Shown one piece after another: positions 1 through 9,185 of a DNA stretch of 64,000 nt. Origin of the DNA: Eikenella glucosivorans (GTDB lineage Bacteria; Pseudomonadota; Gammaproteobacteria; Burkholderiales; Neisseriaceae); assembly GCF_016025525.2 (NCBI RefSeq), contig NZ_JACSGR010000006.1:1-64000 (forward strand), given 5' to 3'. Each line of letters begins with the position of its first letter. Position 1 is the first letter of the stretch. The position numbers and the translations under genes are program-made. A model generated the notes under the pieces. That model saw only the letters and a program-made list of their open reading frames with translations. It searched no databases and had not been told where the DNA came from.

Positions 1-2
1 AC

Positions 3-56
3 GGCGATACGCCGTTTGAGGTGTTGCAGGCTTATTTTTCTCAACCTGTGGTGTAA
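3..56 (+). CDS. 3' end of an unidentified gene (partial)
   Basis: An open frame runs in from the left edge and stops at TAA 54-56, giving the last 17 residues of a protein (ending FSQPVV). It is followed by a DUS at 86-97 and then aat. The fragment is too short to assign to a family. It is called coding only because the frame is open to the window edge and ends just before a DUS, as neighbouring genes do. Confidence 0.35.
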   Translation, partial: GDTPFEVLQAYFSQPVV

Positions 57-125
57 ACAACGCGGTTATTTTCTACACTTTAATTTTCAGGTAGCCTTTA
101 TCAGCCGCAGGCCGGGGTTCATTCA

Positions 126-875
126 ATGACCAATCAAACCCATACGGATATTCCGCTACTCGCAGCGGACTGCCTGAAATTCCCCGACCCGCGCCCGGCC
201 ATTGCCGAGCACGAAGGTTTGGTGGCGGTGAGCAGGGATTTGTCGGCACAACGGCTGCTGGCGGCATACAAACAGGGCATCTTCCCGTGGCATGAGGAGG
301 GTGGCCTGTTTTTTTGGTTTGCCACCGCGCCGCGCACCGTGCTCTACCCGCCTCGCCTGCACATCGGCCGCTCGCTGGCCAAAACGCTGCGGCACAAGCC
401 CTATGTGGTGACGGCCAATCAGAATTTTCTGGCCGTGATTGCCGCTTGCGCCACCACGCCGCGGCCGGAGCAGGGCGGCAGCTGGATTGCGCCGAGTTTT
501 CAGGTAGCCTACACCGAGCTGCACCGGCTCGGCCACGCGCATTCCTTCGAATGCTGGTTTCCCAACGAGGCCGGGCAGCTGACTTTGGCCGGCGGGCTCT
601 ACGGCGTGCAGATCGGGCGGGTGTTTTTCGGCGAATCCATGTTTGCCTGGCAGAGCGATGCCTCCAAAATCGCCTTTGCCTGCGCGGTGCCGTTTCTGCA
701 ACGCTGCGGCATCGGGCTGATCGACTGCCAGCAAGACACGGCGCATCTGGCGCGTTTCGGCTCCGAAACCGTGCCGTTCGACGATTTCCAGGCGGCCCTC
801 TCCGATCTGACGGCGCAGCCGTTGGACAAGCCGATTACTTCGCACCTGCTCAAGCGGCAGGGCATAAACTGGTGA
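126..875 (+). CDS. aat: Leucyl/phenylalanyl-tRNA--protein transferase
   Basis: Aat transfers Leu or Phe from aminoacyl-tRNA to the N-terminal Arg or Lys of proteins, marking them for ClpS/ClpAP degradation in the cytoplasm (N-end rule). The 249-residue protein has the family signatures: GIFPW at about 51-55 and the block GGLYGVQIG...FFGESMF at about 156-173, followed by SxASK. Length is normal for the family. A DUS at 499-510 is read in frame and encodes SFQVAY (124-129), so this segment of the enzyme is written by an uptake sequence. A palindromic DUS follows the stop. The gene stands alone between a partial gene and dapD. Confidence 0.95.
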   Translation: MTNQTHTDIPLLAADCLKFPDPRPAIAEHEGLVAVSRDLSAQRLLAAYKQGIFPWHEEGGLFFWFATAPRTVLYPPRLHIGRSLAKTLRHKPYVVTANQNFLAVIAACATTPRPEQGGSWIAPSFQVAYTELHRLGHAHSFECWFPNEAGQLTLAGGLYGVQIGRVFFGESMFAWQSDASKIAFACAVPFLQRCGIGLIDCQQDTAHLARFGSETVPFDDFQAALSDLTAQPLDKPITSHLLKRQGINW

Positions 876-918
876 AGGCGGTTCGCAAGAAGCGTTTTGC
901 GTGGCACAATACGCCCCT

Positions 919-936
919 TTCAGGCTACCTGAAAAA
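919..936 (+). terminator. Palindromic DUS hairpin after aat
   Basis: TTTCAGG-CTA-CCTGAAA forms a 7-bp stem with a 3-base loop around an exact DUS (922-933), followed by A-rich rather than T-rich DNA on this strand. It lies 44 bases after aat. A second DUS in reverse orientation is at 989-1000, so the pair could also form a longer hairpin. Terminator function is inferred. Confidence 0.5.
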
Positions 937-1037
937 TAGCGGCTTTGTTTCGCTGCCGTTTGCAACGGCCATGCCCGTGCCGCAGGTTTTCAGGTAGCCT
1001 TCCCTTTCCCCATCCAACCAAACCATAAGGAAAAACC

Positions 1038-1859
1038 ATGTCATTACAAAACACCATCGAAACCGCATTTGAACAGCGCGCCGAGATTACCCCGCACAGC
1101 GTTTCCGCCGAAGTGAAAGAAGCCGTGCTCGATACGATTTATCAGCTCGATTCCGGCAGCCTGCGCGTGGCCGAGCGGCAGGGCGTGGGGCAGTGGAAAG
1201 TGAACGAGTGGGCGAAAAAGGCCGTGCTGCTTTCCTTCCGCATTGCCGATAACGAAGTATCCAGCGACGGGGTGAGTAAATATTTTGACAAAGTGCCGAC
1301 TAAATTCGCCGATTGGATTCCGCAGCAGTTTCAGGTAGCCGGTTTCCGCGCCGTGCCCGGCGCCGTGGCGCGACGCGGCAGCTTCATCGGCAAAAACGTG
1401 GTGCTGATGCCCTCTTATGTGAACATCGGTGCCTATGTGGACGAGGGCACGATGGTGGACACTTGGGCCACCGTGGGCTCTTGTGCGCAAATCGGCAAAA
1501 ACGTGCACCTGAGCGGCGGCGTGGGCATCGGCGGCGTGCTAGAGCCTTTGCAGGCCGCGCCCACCATTATTGAAGACAACTGCTTCATCGGCGCGCGCAG
1601 CGAAATCGTGGAAGGCGTGATTGTGGAAGAAGGCAGCGTGATTTCCATGGGCGTGTATATCGGCCAATCCACCAAAATCTACGACCGCGAAACCGGCGAA
1701 ATCCACTACGGCCGCGTGCCCGCCGGCTCGGTGGTGGTATCGGGCAGCCTGCCCGCCAAAGACGGCACGCACAGCCTCTACTGCGCCGTGATCGTGAAGA
1801 AAGTAGACGTGCAAACTCGCGCCAAAACCAGCGTAAATGAATTGCTGCGCGGCGTGTAG
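1038..1859 (+). CDS. dapD: Tetrahydrodipicolinate N-succinyltransferase
   Basis: DapD succinylates 2,3,4,5-tetrahydrodipicolinate with succinyl-CoA in the succinylase branch of lysine and meso-diaminopimelate synthesis, and so feeds peptidoglycan. The 273-residue length matches the E. coli enzyme. An N-terminal helical domain is followed from about residue 105 by a left-handed beta-helix of hexapeptide repeats (IGKNV, VNIGAYVDEGT, IGGVLEP, IEDNCFIGARSEI). The start follows a good ribosome site (AAGGA). A near-DUS at 1329-1340 is read in frame as FQVAG. The gene is monocistronic here; lysine genes are not nearby. Confidence 0.97.
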   Translation: MSLQNTIETAFEQRAEITPHSVSAEVKEAVLDTIYQLDSGSLRVAERQGVGQWKVNEWAKKAVLLSFRIADNEVSSDGVSKYFDKVPTKFADWIPQQFQVAGFRAVPGAVARRGSFIGKNVVLMPSYVNIGAYVDEGTMVDTWATVGSCAQIGKNVHLSGGVGIGGVLEPLQAAPTIIEDNCFIGARSEIVEGVIVEEGSVISMGVYIGQSTKIYDRETGEIHYGRVPAGSVVVSGSLPAKDGTHSLYCAVIVKKVDVQTRAKTSVNELLRGV

Positions 1860-1928
1860 CTTGCCGGATTTTCAGGTAGTCTGTTTGCAAGAAGGCTACC
1901 TGAAAGTTATTTAACTTAGGAGAAAACT

Positions 1929-2525
1929 ATGCGAGCCCTTCTTCTTGTCGATATCCAAAACGACTTCATGCCAAGCGGCCGCCTGCCTGTGGCCGAAGGC
2001 GATGCCATTATCGAGCCGGTAAACCGGATTATCGGCGGCTATCCGCTGGTGGTGGCCTCTCAAGACTGGCATCCCGCCGGACACGAGAGCTTCGCCTCCG
2101 CCCATGCCGGTAAAAAGCCGTTCGACGTCATCAATCTGCACGGTTTGGAGCAAGTGCTGTGGCCGGACCACTGCATTGCCGGCAGCAGCGGCGCGGCGTT
2201 TCATCCCGAGCTCGACACCACGCCCATCGCCGCCGTGTTCCGCAAGGGCATGGACAAGCACACCGACAGCTACAGCGCGTTTTACGACAACGGCCGCCGT
2301 CGCAGCACCCAGCTTGCCGCCTATTTGCGCGCCCACGGCGTAACCGATATTGATGTGGCGGGGCTGGCGGCCGATTTCTGCGTGTATTTCAGCATGGCCG
2401 ACGCGCTCGCCGAAGGCTTTCGCGTGCGCCTGCTCGAGCACGCCACCCGTGCCATCGATGCCGCAGGCTTCGCCGCCAAAAAAGCCGAACTGCTGGCGCA
2501 TCCGAATTTTTCGCTGATCGATTAG
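1929..2525 (+). CDS. pncA: Nicotinamidase
   Basis: Hydrolyses nicotinamide to nicotinate and ammonia in the NAD salvage pathway. The 198-residue protein carries the isochorismatase-fold triad: Asp8 (VDIQNDF), Lys106 (FRKGMDKHTDSYS) and the nucleophile Cys151 (AADFCV). The metal ligands DWH (46-48) and the His in WPDHC (81) are present. AGGAG at 1918-1922 supports the ATG at 1929. A near-DUS and an exact DUS lie between dapD and this gene, and an inverted DUS pair follows it, so it is probably a single-gene unit. Confidence 0.93.
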   Translation: MRALLLVDIQNDFMPSGRLPVAEGDAIIEPVNRIIGGYPLVVASQDWHPAGHESFASAHAGKKPFDVINLHGLEQVLWPDHCIAGSSGAAFHPELDTTPIAAVFRKGMDKHTDSYSAFYDNGRRRSTQLAAYLRAHGVTDIDVAGLAADFCVYFSMADALAEGFRVRLLEHATRAIDAAGFAAKKAELLAHPNFSLID

Positions 2526-2540
2526 TTTTGGTTCGCGTTT

Positions 2541-2576
2541 TTCAGGTAGCCTCTGCGTTATCAAAGGCTACCTGAA
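2541..2576. terminator. Inverted DUS pair, pncA terminator
   Basis: Two exact DUS in opposite orientation (2541-2552 and 2565-2576) separated by 12 bases form a 12-bp or longer stem 16 bases after pncA. Paired DUS used as terminators are well known in Neisseria. A degenerate copy (2647-2658, one mismatch) abuts the glnS start region. Confidence 0.7.
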
Positions 2577-2663
2577 AACTTTTAGCTAGCGCCGTATCTG
2601 ACAGCCGCCCGCGCTTTCAGGTAAAATCCGCCCGACCATCATTATTTTCAGGTAGCCCAAACC

Positions 2664-4364
<1,701 letters not shown>

Positions 4365-4388
4365 ACCCGGCCATACAGCAGGGCAAGG

Positions 4389-4426
4389 GCTACCTGAAAA
4401 CGGCTTGCATGGTTTTCAGGTAGCCT
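4389..4426. terminator. DUS pair after glnS
   Basis: An 11/12 DUS (GGGCTACCTGAA) faces an exact DUS at 4415-4426 and can form a stem after glnS. Terminator role is inferred from position. Confidence 0.55.
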
Positions 4427-4445
4427 GAATCATTCCGCGATAACT

Positions 4446-4790
4446 ATGATGAAACCACCGGCATCCAAAGCATTGAATTATCTCACCTATACCGGCATCG
4501 GCTGCATGGCCGCCGCCCTGCTGATTGGGTGGCTGACGGATTTCTCGTTTTCCGCCTGGCTGGGTATTCCGTGGGCAATATTCACGTTTGTGGGCGTAAC
4601 CGTGCTGATGCCTGGTGTGCCCAAAATCTGGCAGCGCATGCCAGCCGGCGCCTTGTGGTTTGCCACCATCCCGCTCGGCTTCGGCGCGGCCTTGTCGCCC
4701 AATCTGATGATTCCCTTTGCCGTTGCCGGCGCGATTTATGCGGCGAACACGATGTTGTTTCTCTGGATTCTGGAAGCTGTTTCAAATTAA
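4446..4790 (+). CDS. Small integral membrane protein, unknown function
   Basis: A 114-residue very hydrophobic protein with about four predicted membrane spans (roughly residues 14-27, 33-52, 64-82 and 84-108) and short polar loops. The first two codons are ATG ATG, so the start could be one codon later. I do not recognise the family. It stands alone between DUS clusters, between glnS and the isc locus. GC-rich codon use like its neighbours supports a real gene. Confidence 0.7.
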   Translation: MMKPPASKALNYLTYTGIGCMAAALLIGWLTDFSFSAWLGIPWAIFTFVGVTVLMPGVPKIWQRMPAGALWFATIPLGFGAALSPNLMIPFAVAGAIYAANTMLFLWILEAVSN

Positions 4791-4811
4791 ACGGACTTTG
4801 CTTCAAGCATT

Positions 4812-4945
4812 TTCAGGTAGCCTGCCTCATATGGCTCCGGGAGGGCTGGAGATTGGAAAGAAGATTCTGGCTACCTGAAAAAGAGAAGCCAACAATGCCC
4901 CTCAAAGGCTACCTGAAAACGCGTCAAACCGTTTTCAGGTAGCCT
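4812..4945. repeat. DUS cluster before iscR
   Basis: Three exact DUS (4812-4823 reverse, 4906-4917 forward, 4934-4945 reverse) and one 11/12 copy near 4869. The last two face each other across 16 bases and end in TTTT, a good intrinsic terminator for the upstream gene. The cluster separates the membrane protein gene from the iscR promoter. Confidence 0.8.
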
Positions 4946-4972
4946 TTTGCATTGAGAAAAACTAAGCCCGCT

Positions 4973-5005
4973 ATACTTGACTAAAATACTTGGGTATTAG
5001 ACAAT
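4973..5005 (+). promoter_or_regulatory. iscR promoter with IscR type 1 box
   Basis: Positions 4973-4997 match the 25-bp IscR type 1 site (ATASYYGACTRWWWYAGTCRRSTAT) in the outer ATA/TAT, in GACT and in overall spacing; only the inner AGTC is altered (ACTT). The box covers a -35 TTGACT (4977-4982) with GACAAT at 5000-5005, 17 bases away, as a possible -10. This predicts that [2Fe-2S]-IscR represses its own operon, as in E. coli. Assignment is by pattern only. Confidence 0.65.
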
Positions 5006-5038
5006 CCGCCTCCCATATGCAGCACTCACATCAGCCCT

Positions 5039-5488
5039 ATGCGATTGACCACAAAAGGCCGTTTTGCCGTAACCGCCATGCTTGATCTGGCGTTATACGG
5101 GCGCGAAAACCCGGTCAGCCTCAACGCCGTGAGCGGCCGCCAGCACATCTCGCTCTCCTATTTGGAGCAGCTGTTTGGCAAGCTGCGCCGTGCCGGCTTG
5201 GTGGAAAGTGTGCGCGGGCCGGGCGGCGGCTACCTGCTCAGCAGAAAGCCCGAGCGCATCAACATCGGCGAAATCATCCACGCCGCCGAAGACAAGCTCG
5301 ATGCCACCCATTGTGGCGGGCAAAGCAACTGCCGCGAAGGCATGCCCTGCCTCACCCACGATTTGTGGGAAAACCTAAACCGCACCATCAACGACTACCT
5401 GCACAGCGTTTCCCTGCAAGATGTGCTTGATAAAAAGCAAACCCACCACCATCATACCGCCACCATAGATTTAACCCATATCCGATAA
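5039..5488 (+). CDS. iscR: Rrf2-family Fe-S regulator IscR
   Basis: Transcriptional regulator that senses iron-sulphur status by binding a [2Fe-2S] cluster. The 149-residue protein has an N-terminal winged helix (MRLTTKGRFAVTAMLDLA and the PGGGYLLSR wing at about 61-69) and the three cluster cysteines C92, C98 and C104 in the usual spacing. A His-rich tail (about 135-139) is present as in other IscR proteins. It is the first gene of the isc locus, 28 bases before iscS, under a promoter with an IscR type 1 box. Confidence 0.95.
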   Translation: MRLTTKGRFAVTAMLDLALYGRENPVSLNAVSGRQHISLSYLEQLFGKLRRAGLVESVRGPGGGYLLSRKPERINIGEIIHAAEDKLDATHCGGQSNCREGMPCLTHDLWENLNRTINDYLHSVSLQDVLDKKQTHHHHTATIDLTHIR

Positions 5489-5516
5489 CACACACCACTA
5501 ACCAAAAGAGCCAATC

Positions 5517-6731
5517 ATGAGCAAACATACCCCCATCTACCTCGACTACGCCGCCACCACCCCCGTGGATCAACGCGTGGCCGCAAAAATGATCCCCTAC
5601 CTGACCGAAACCTTCGGCAACCCCGCTTCCAACAGCCATGCCTTCGGCTGGGTGGCGGAAGAGGCCGTGGAAAAAGCCCGTGCCGACATTGCCGCCCTGA
5701 TTAACGCCGACCCGAAAGAAATCGTGTTCACATCGGGCGCGACCGAATCCGACAACCTCGCCATCAAAGGCGCGGCGCACTTCTACCAATCCAAAGGCAA
5801 ACACCTCATCACCGTCAAAACCGAACACAAAGCCGTGCTCGACACCATGCGCGAGCTGGAACGCCAAGGCTTTGAAGTCACCTATCTCGGCGTGAAAGAA
5901 AACGGCCTGATTGATTTGGACGAACTCAAAGCCGCCATCCGCCCGGATACCATCCTGATTTCCGTGATGTGGGTGAACAACGAAATCGGCGTGGTGCAAG
6001 ACATCCCAGCCATCGGCGACATCTGCCGCGAACGCAAAATCATTTTCCACGTGGATGCCGCCCAAGCCTGCGGCAAAGTGCCGGTGGATGTGGAGGCCGG
6101 CAAAGTGGATTTATTGTCCATGTCCGGCCACAAAGTCTATGGCCCCAAAGGCATCGGCGCGCTGTATGTGCGCCGCAAACCGCGCGTGCGCCTGGAAGCG
6201 CAAATGCACGGCGGCGGCCACGAACGCGGCTTCCGCAGCGGCACGCTGCCCACCCACCAAATCGTCGGCATGGGCGAAGCCTTCCGCATCGCAAAAGAAG
6301 AACTCGCGCAAGACATGGCGCACTACCGCAAACTGCGCGACATTTTCCTGAAAGGCATCGAAGGCATCGAAGAAGTCTATATCAACGGCGACCTTGAACA
6401 CCGCGCCCCGAACAACCTGAACGTCAGCTTCAACTTCGTGGAAGGCGAAAGCCTGATTATGGCGGTGAAAGAATTGGCCGTATCCAGCGGCTCTGCCTGC
6501 ACCTCCGCTAGCCTCGAACCCAGCTATGTATTGCGCGCGCTCGGCCGCAACGACGAACTGGCGCACTCATCGCTGCGCATCACCTTCGGCCGCATGACCA
6601 CCGAAGAAGAAGCCGCCTACGCCGCCGAACTGATTAAATCCAAAATCGGCAAACTGCGCGAGCTTTCTCCGCTGTGGGAAATGTTTAAGGAAGGGATTGA
6701 TTTGAGCACAGTGGAGTGGGCGGAGCATTGA
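5517..6731 (+). CDS. iscS: Cysteine desulfurase IscS
   Basis: PLP enzyme that takes sulphur from cysteine and passes it as persulphide to IscU and to tRNA thiolation. The 404-residue length equals E. coli IscS. The PLP lysine is K206 (SGHKVYGPKG) and the catalytic cysteine is C328 on the flexible loop GSACTSAS. It follows iscR in the same operon. Unusually, it is not followed directly by iscU: about 860 bases intervene, holding an AT-rich acetyltransferase gene and a 42-codon gene. Confidence 0.97.
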   Translation: MSKHTPIYLDYAATTPVDQRVAAKMIPYLTETFGNPASNSHAFGWVAEEAVEKARADIAALINADPKEIVFTSGATESDNLAIKGAAHFYQSKGKHLITVKTEHKAVLDTMRELERQGFEVTYLGVKENGLIDLDELKAAIRPDTILISVMWVNNEIGVVQDIPAIGDICRERKIIFHVDAAQACGKVPVDVEAGKVDLLSMSGHKVYGPKGIGALYVRRKPRVRLEAQMHGGGHERGFRSGTLPTHQIVGMGEAFRIAKEELAQDMAHYRKLRDIFLKGIEGIEEVYINGDLEHRAPNNLNVSFNFVEGESLIMAVKELAVSSGSACTSASLEPSYVLRALGRNDELAHSSLRITFGRMTTEEEAAYAAELIKSKIGKLRELSPLWEMFKEGIDLSTVEWAEH

Positions 6732-6773
6732 AATTATCAAGAATATAGCTTTTATTAGTAAAAGAGGTATTTT

Positions 6774-7265
6774 ATGGCGGCAGTTAATCCATATAATGGC
6801 CTAATTAGTTTTCAGCAAGCATTAGATCAGAAACTTATTCAACCAAGAAAACTTTCCGAAGAAAAAAATTATTATATTGAATTAGATAAGCCTAATGGGG
6901 TGGTAAGGTTAACTTATGCATTAATAACTTATAGTTCGATATTAAATCAGAAAAAAGAAGTACGAGCTATTTGCCAAATAGTTCCTGTTGAGTCGTACAA
7001 TAATAGGCCTGTTATGCAAGTAGGTTGTGCGGTCTTGGAAAAGTATCAAAATAAAGGAATTGGCCAATTATTTATAAGAGATTGCCTAAAAATATTTTCT
7101 ACAGAGTTTCTCTCTCAGAACTTAGTTGAGGATGGATTTTATTTTGAGGCAATCATTGATAAGAGAAATATTCCATCTCAACGACTTTTTGAAAAACTTG
7201 GTTTTCTGATGAAAGAGGAAACAGTTGAAGAAGATTTTCAATATTTTAAATTTGTTGATAGGTAA
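6774..7265 (+). CDS. GNAT-family N-acetyltransferase, probable insertion in isc operon
   Basis: The 163-residue protein resembles the GNAT fold: about residues 83-100 read VGCAVLEKYQNKGIG, the motif A acetyl-CoA loop (Q/R-x-x-G-x-G), and the tail has the usual N-x-x-S-Q-R-L-F-E-K-L-G-F segment. Substrate is unknown. Base composition is the most striking point: the gene and its flanks (about 6732-7315) are strongly AT-rich with codons such as AAA, TTA and ATT, while neighbours are GC-rich. It starts 42 bases after iscS behind AAAGAGG and ends shortly before a DUS at 7320-7331. I infer recent horizontal transfer. Confidence 0.85.
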   Translation: MAAVNPYNGLISFQQALDQKLIQPRKLSEEKNYYIELDKPNGVVRLTYALITYSSILNQKKEVRAICQIVPVESYNNRPVMQVGCAVLEKYQNKGIGQLFIRDCLKIFSTEFLSQNLVEDGFYFEAIIDKRNIPSQRLFEKLGFLMKEETVEEDFQYFKFVDR

Positions 7266-7364
7266 TAAATCAAGTAAGAGTAGGTAGGATTGAGAACCCA
7301 ACAAACAACCAAATCATTTTTCAGGTAGCCTCAAATTCCAAATTAAACTTTAAAGAACATAACC

Positions 7365-7493
7365 ATGAACGACCAAGAACTCGATCTCGACAACCTCGAC
7401 AGCCTGCTTGAAGATTTTGACGGTGTCACCGTAGAAGGCGGCGTCGATTCCGAAAACGACGACGGCTGCGAAGGTGGCGCCTGCAAAATCTAG
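7365..7493 (+). CDS. 42-residue acidic Cys-containing peptide in isc operon
   Basis: A 42-codon frame (MNDQELDLDNLDSLLEDFDG... ending DDGCEGGACKI), starting at ATG 7365. It is GC-rich and uses codons like iscS and iscU rather than like the AT-rich gene before it. Of 42 residues, 16 are Asp or Glu, and two cysteines lie five apart at the extreme C-terminus. It sits in the same direction 96 bases before iscU, between two DUS. No family is recognised. The isc context and Cys-rich tail suggest, as inference only, a role in cluster or sulphur handling. No strong ribosome site beyond AAAGAA upstream. Confidence 0.6.
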   Translation: MNDQELDLDNLDSLLEDFDGVTVEGGVDSENDDGCEGGACKI

Positions 7494-7525
7494 CCGCCCT
7501 GTGTGAGCTTCGCCGAGGCTTACGC

Positions 7526-7537
7526 TTTCAGGTAGCC
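7526..7537 (-). repeat. DUS with short composite tail before iscU
   Basis: Exact DUS in reverse orientation. The bases to its left (7506-7525), read on the minus strand, give GCGTAAGCCTCGGCGAAGCT, a short form of the composite DUS-tail repeat described elsewhere in the window. It lies in the leader of iscU. Confidence 0.6.
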
Positions 7538-7589
7538 TCCACACCTAAACACCACAAACCACCACATCTCAAACAAAAAGGAAACCATC

Positions 7590-7973
7590 ATGGCATACAG
7601 CGACAAAGTCATCGATCATTATGAAAACCCCCGCAACGTCGGCACGTTCGACAAAAACGACCAATCTGTCGGCACCGGCATGGTGGGCGCGCCAGCCTGC
7701 GGCGACGTGATGCGCCTGCAAATTAAAGTGAACGACCAAGGCATCATCGAAGACGCCAAATTCAAAACCTACGGCTGCGGTTCCGCCATCGCCTCCTCCA
7801 GCTTGATTACCGAATGGGTGAAAGGCAAAAGCCTGGACGACGCGTTGGCCATCAAAAACAGCGAAATTGCCGAAGAGCTGGAACTGCCGCCCGTGAAAAT
7901 CCACTGCTCCATCCTCGCCGAAGACGCCGTGAAAGCCGCCGTGGCCGACTACAAAAAGAAACACGGGGCCTAA
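7590..7973 (+). CDS. iscU: Fe-S cluster scaffold IscU
   Basis: Scaffold on which IscS-derived sulphur and iron are assembled into [2Fe-2S] clusters. All ligands are present in 127 residues: C37, D39, C63, H105 and C106. The HscA-recognition sequence LPPVK is intact at 99-103, implying that an HscA/HscB chaperone pair exists elsewhere, because none is in this locus. AAGGAAACC precedes the ATG. The stop at 7971-7973 is one base before the next gene's ATG, so the two are translationally coupled. Confidence 0.97.
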   Translation: MAYSDKVIDHYENPRNVGTFDKNDQSVGTGMVGAPACGDVMRLQIKVNDQGIIEDAKFKTYGCGSAIASSSLITEWVKGKSLDDALAIKNSEIAEELELPPVKIHCSILAEDAVKAAVADYKKKHGA

Positions 7974-7974
7974 C

Positions 7975-8241
7975 ATGGCCGGCGGCTGGGCGCCCGACGG
8001 CGCGGAGCAGGCGCAAATCGATGCCAATTTAGACGACGCACTCGCCGCCGCCCGGCAAAACCTGCCCAGCGGCGAGAGCGCCCGCGAATGCGACGAATGC
8101 GGCGAGCCGATACCCGAAGCCCGCCGCCAAGCCCTGCCCGGCGTGCGCCTGTGCATCGACTGCCAGGAAGAAGCCGACAAACAGCAGCAGTTCCGTCTCG
8201 CCTACAACCGCCGCGGCAGCAAAGACAGCCAGCTCAAATAG
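7975..8241 (+). CDS. DksA/TraR-type C4 zinc finger protein
   Basis: An 88-residue protein with a four-cysteine zinc finger C39-x2-C42-x17-C60-x2-C63 (CDECGEPI and CIDCQE), the hallmark of the DksA/TraR family. It is short like TraR and YbiI and lacks the long coiled coil of DksA, so it may bind the RNA polymerase secondary channel, but this is not certain. It begins one base after iscU and probably depends on it for translation. Its TAG stop supplies the first two bases (AG) of a DUS at 8240-8251. Confidence 0.85.
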   Translation: MAGGWAPDGAEQAQIDANLDDALAAARQNLPSGESARECDECGEPIPEARRQALPGVRLCIDCQEEADKQQQFRLAYNRRGSKDSQLK

Positions 8242-8265
8242 GCTACCTGAAAAAGGCCACCTGAA
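8240..8265. repeat. DUS plus near-DUS overlapping a stop codon
   Basis: An exact DUS (8240-8251) overlaps the stop of the zinc finger gene and is followed directly by a one-mismatch copy (AGGCCACCTGAA, 8254-8265) in the same orientation, a direct tandem rather than the usual inverted pair. Confidence 0.7.
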
Positions 8266-8316
8266 AATCCACCGCACACCTCAGCCGATTTCCCCGGTTT
8301 ATTCCGAAAGCCCGTT

Positions 8317-8826
8317 ATGAAAACACTCGCCCTCACCGCCGCCGTGCTCTTGCTCGCCTCAGGCTGCGCCATCGAAAACTTCGACAACGGCATCCCCGTC
8401 AAAACCGGGCAGCGCACCCTGTCCAACCGCGCCACCGACGCCATGAGTGCCATGCTCGTGCGCAATTCCTGCCGCAAAGTCGAAGCCGCCAACTACCCGC
8501 TGCCCGCCGGCACCCCCAACGGCGCCTTCACTTCCAAACGCAACGCCAACGGCACCTTCTACCGTACCGTCGCCCTCAACGGCTACGCCTCACAATACGT
8601 GGAAACTTTCCACGCCAACGGCAAAACCCGCGCCCGCGTCGAGCTCAACGCCAGCGGCCTGGCCGAAGGCTGGTCGCCCGCCTACGACCAACAAGGCCGC
8701 CCCATCACGCGCATGGAATACCGCAACGGCTACCCCGTGCGCTCGCAAGCCTACAATGCCCAAGGCCAGCTCGAACGCGACAACCGCATCGACTGCGCCG
8801 CCGGCACCATTACCCCCGCCCGCTAA
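8317..8826 (+). CDS. Lipoprotein with MORN/YwqK-like segment
   Basis: A 169-residue predicted lipoprotein: signal peptide 1-17 with lipobox LASGC (Cys18). The rest has repeats of the kind G-x-A-x-x-Y-x-E-T-F-H-x-N-G-K and Y-D-x-Q-G-R-P-I-x-R-M-E-Y-x-N-G, resembling the short beta-hairpin repeats of MORN or YwqK proteins. Two further cysteines (about 49 and 159) could form a disulphide. It lies in the isc locus in the same direction as iscU and iscA. Function is unknown; the resemblance is by eye. Confidence 0.75.
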   Translation: MKTLALTAAVLLLASGCAIENFDNGIPVKTGQRTLSNRATDAMSAMLVRNSCRKVEAANYPLPAGTPNGAFTSKRNANGTFYRTVALNGYASQYVETFHANGKTRARVELNASGLAEGWSPAYDQQGRPITRMEYRNGYPVRSQAYNAQGQLERDNRIDCAAGTITPAR

Positions 8827-8836
8827 ATCCGCTGTC

Positions 8837-9169
8837 ATGTTCAGTGCCGAAGAAACCCAATCCCTGCTCGCCGAAAAAGGTATTGGCAAAACCGTATTGC
8901 AGCGTTTGCAGCAAATGGGCTTGGACAGCGTGGATAAGCTCGCCGCTACCGAAGTGAACGACATACTGGAGCAGGGCGCCGCACTCACCGGCAGCAGCTG
9001 TTGGAAAAACAGCCCGCAATCCCGCGCCGCCATACAAACTGCTGTGGCCCCTGGGCCAAGCGGCGGCAGGCAGAAAACGCAGGATAGAACGGAAGGCTAC
9101 CTGAAAGAGTATGTTTCAACGCAAATCAAAAACCCAAACCTATTTTCAGGTAGCCTGATTATCAATTAA
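8837..9169 (+). CDS. Helix-hairpin-helix protein with DUS-encoded tail
   Basis: A 110-residue frame. About residues 1-60 resemble a helix-hairpin-helix domain (LLAEKGIGKTVLQRLQQMGL, then DSVDKLAATEV), a fold that binds DNA non-specifically. From about residue 75 the sequence turns low-complexity, and the last 25 residues are encoded by a DUS inverted pair (GYLK from 9094-9105, FSGSL from 9145-9156) that normally lies outside genes. I infer that the native stop was lost, perhaps by a frameshift near residue 70, and translation now runs through the terminator. Located 10 bases after the lipoprotein gene and 16 before iscA. Confidence 0.65.
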   Translation: MFSAEETQSLLAEKGIGKTVLQRLQQMGLDSVDKLAATEVNDILEQGAALTGSSCWKNSPQSRAAIQTAVAPGPSGGRQKTQDRTEGYLKEYVSTQIKNPNLFSGSLIIN

Positions 9170-9185
9170 ACCGCAAGGAAACCAT

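Noticed and set aside
156..965. Long frames antisense to aat, and similar ones over glnS (3039-4361) and uvrB (22139-22798)
   Set aside because: All lie opposite well-identified genes and have typical complement-strand composition.
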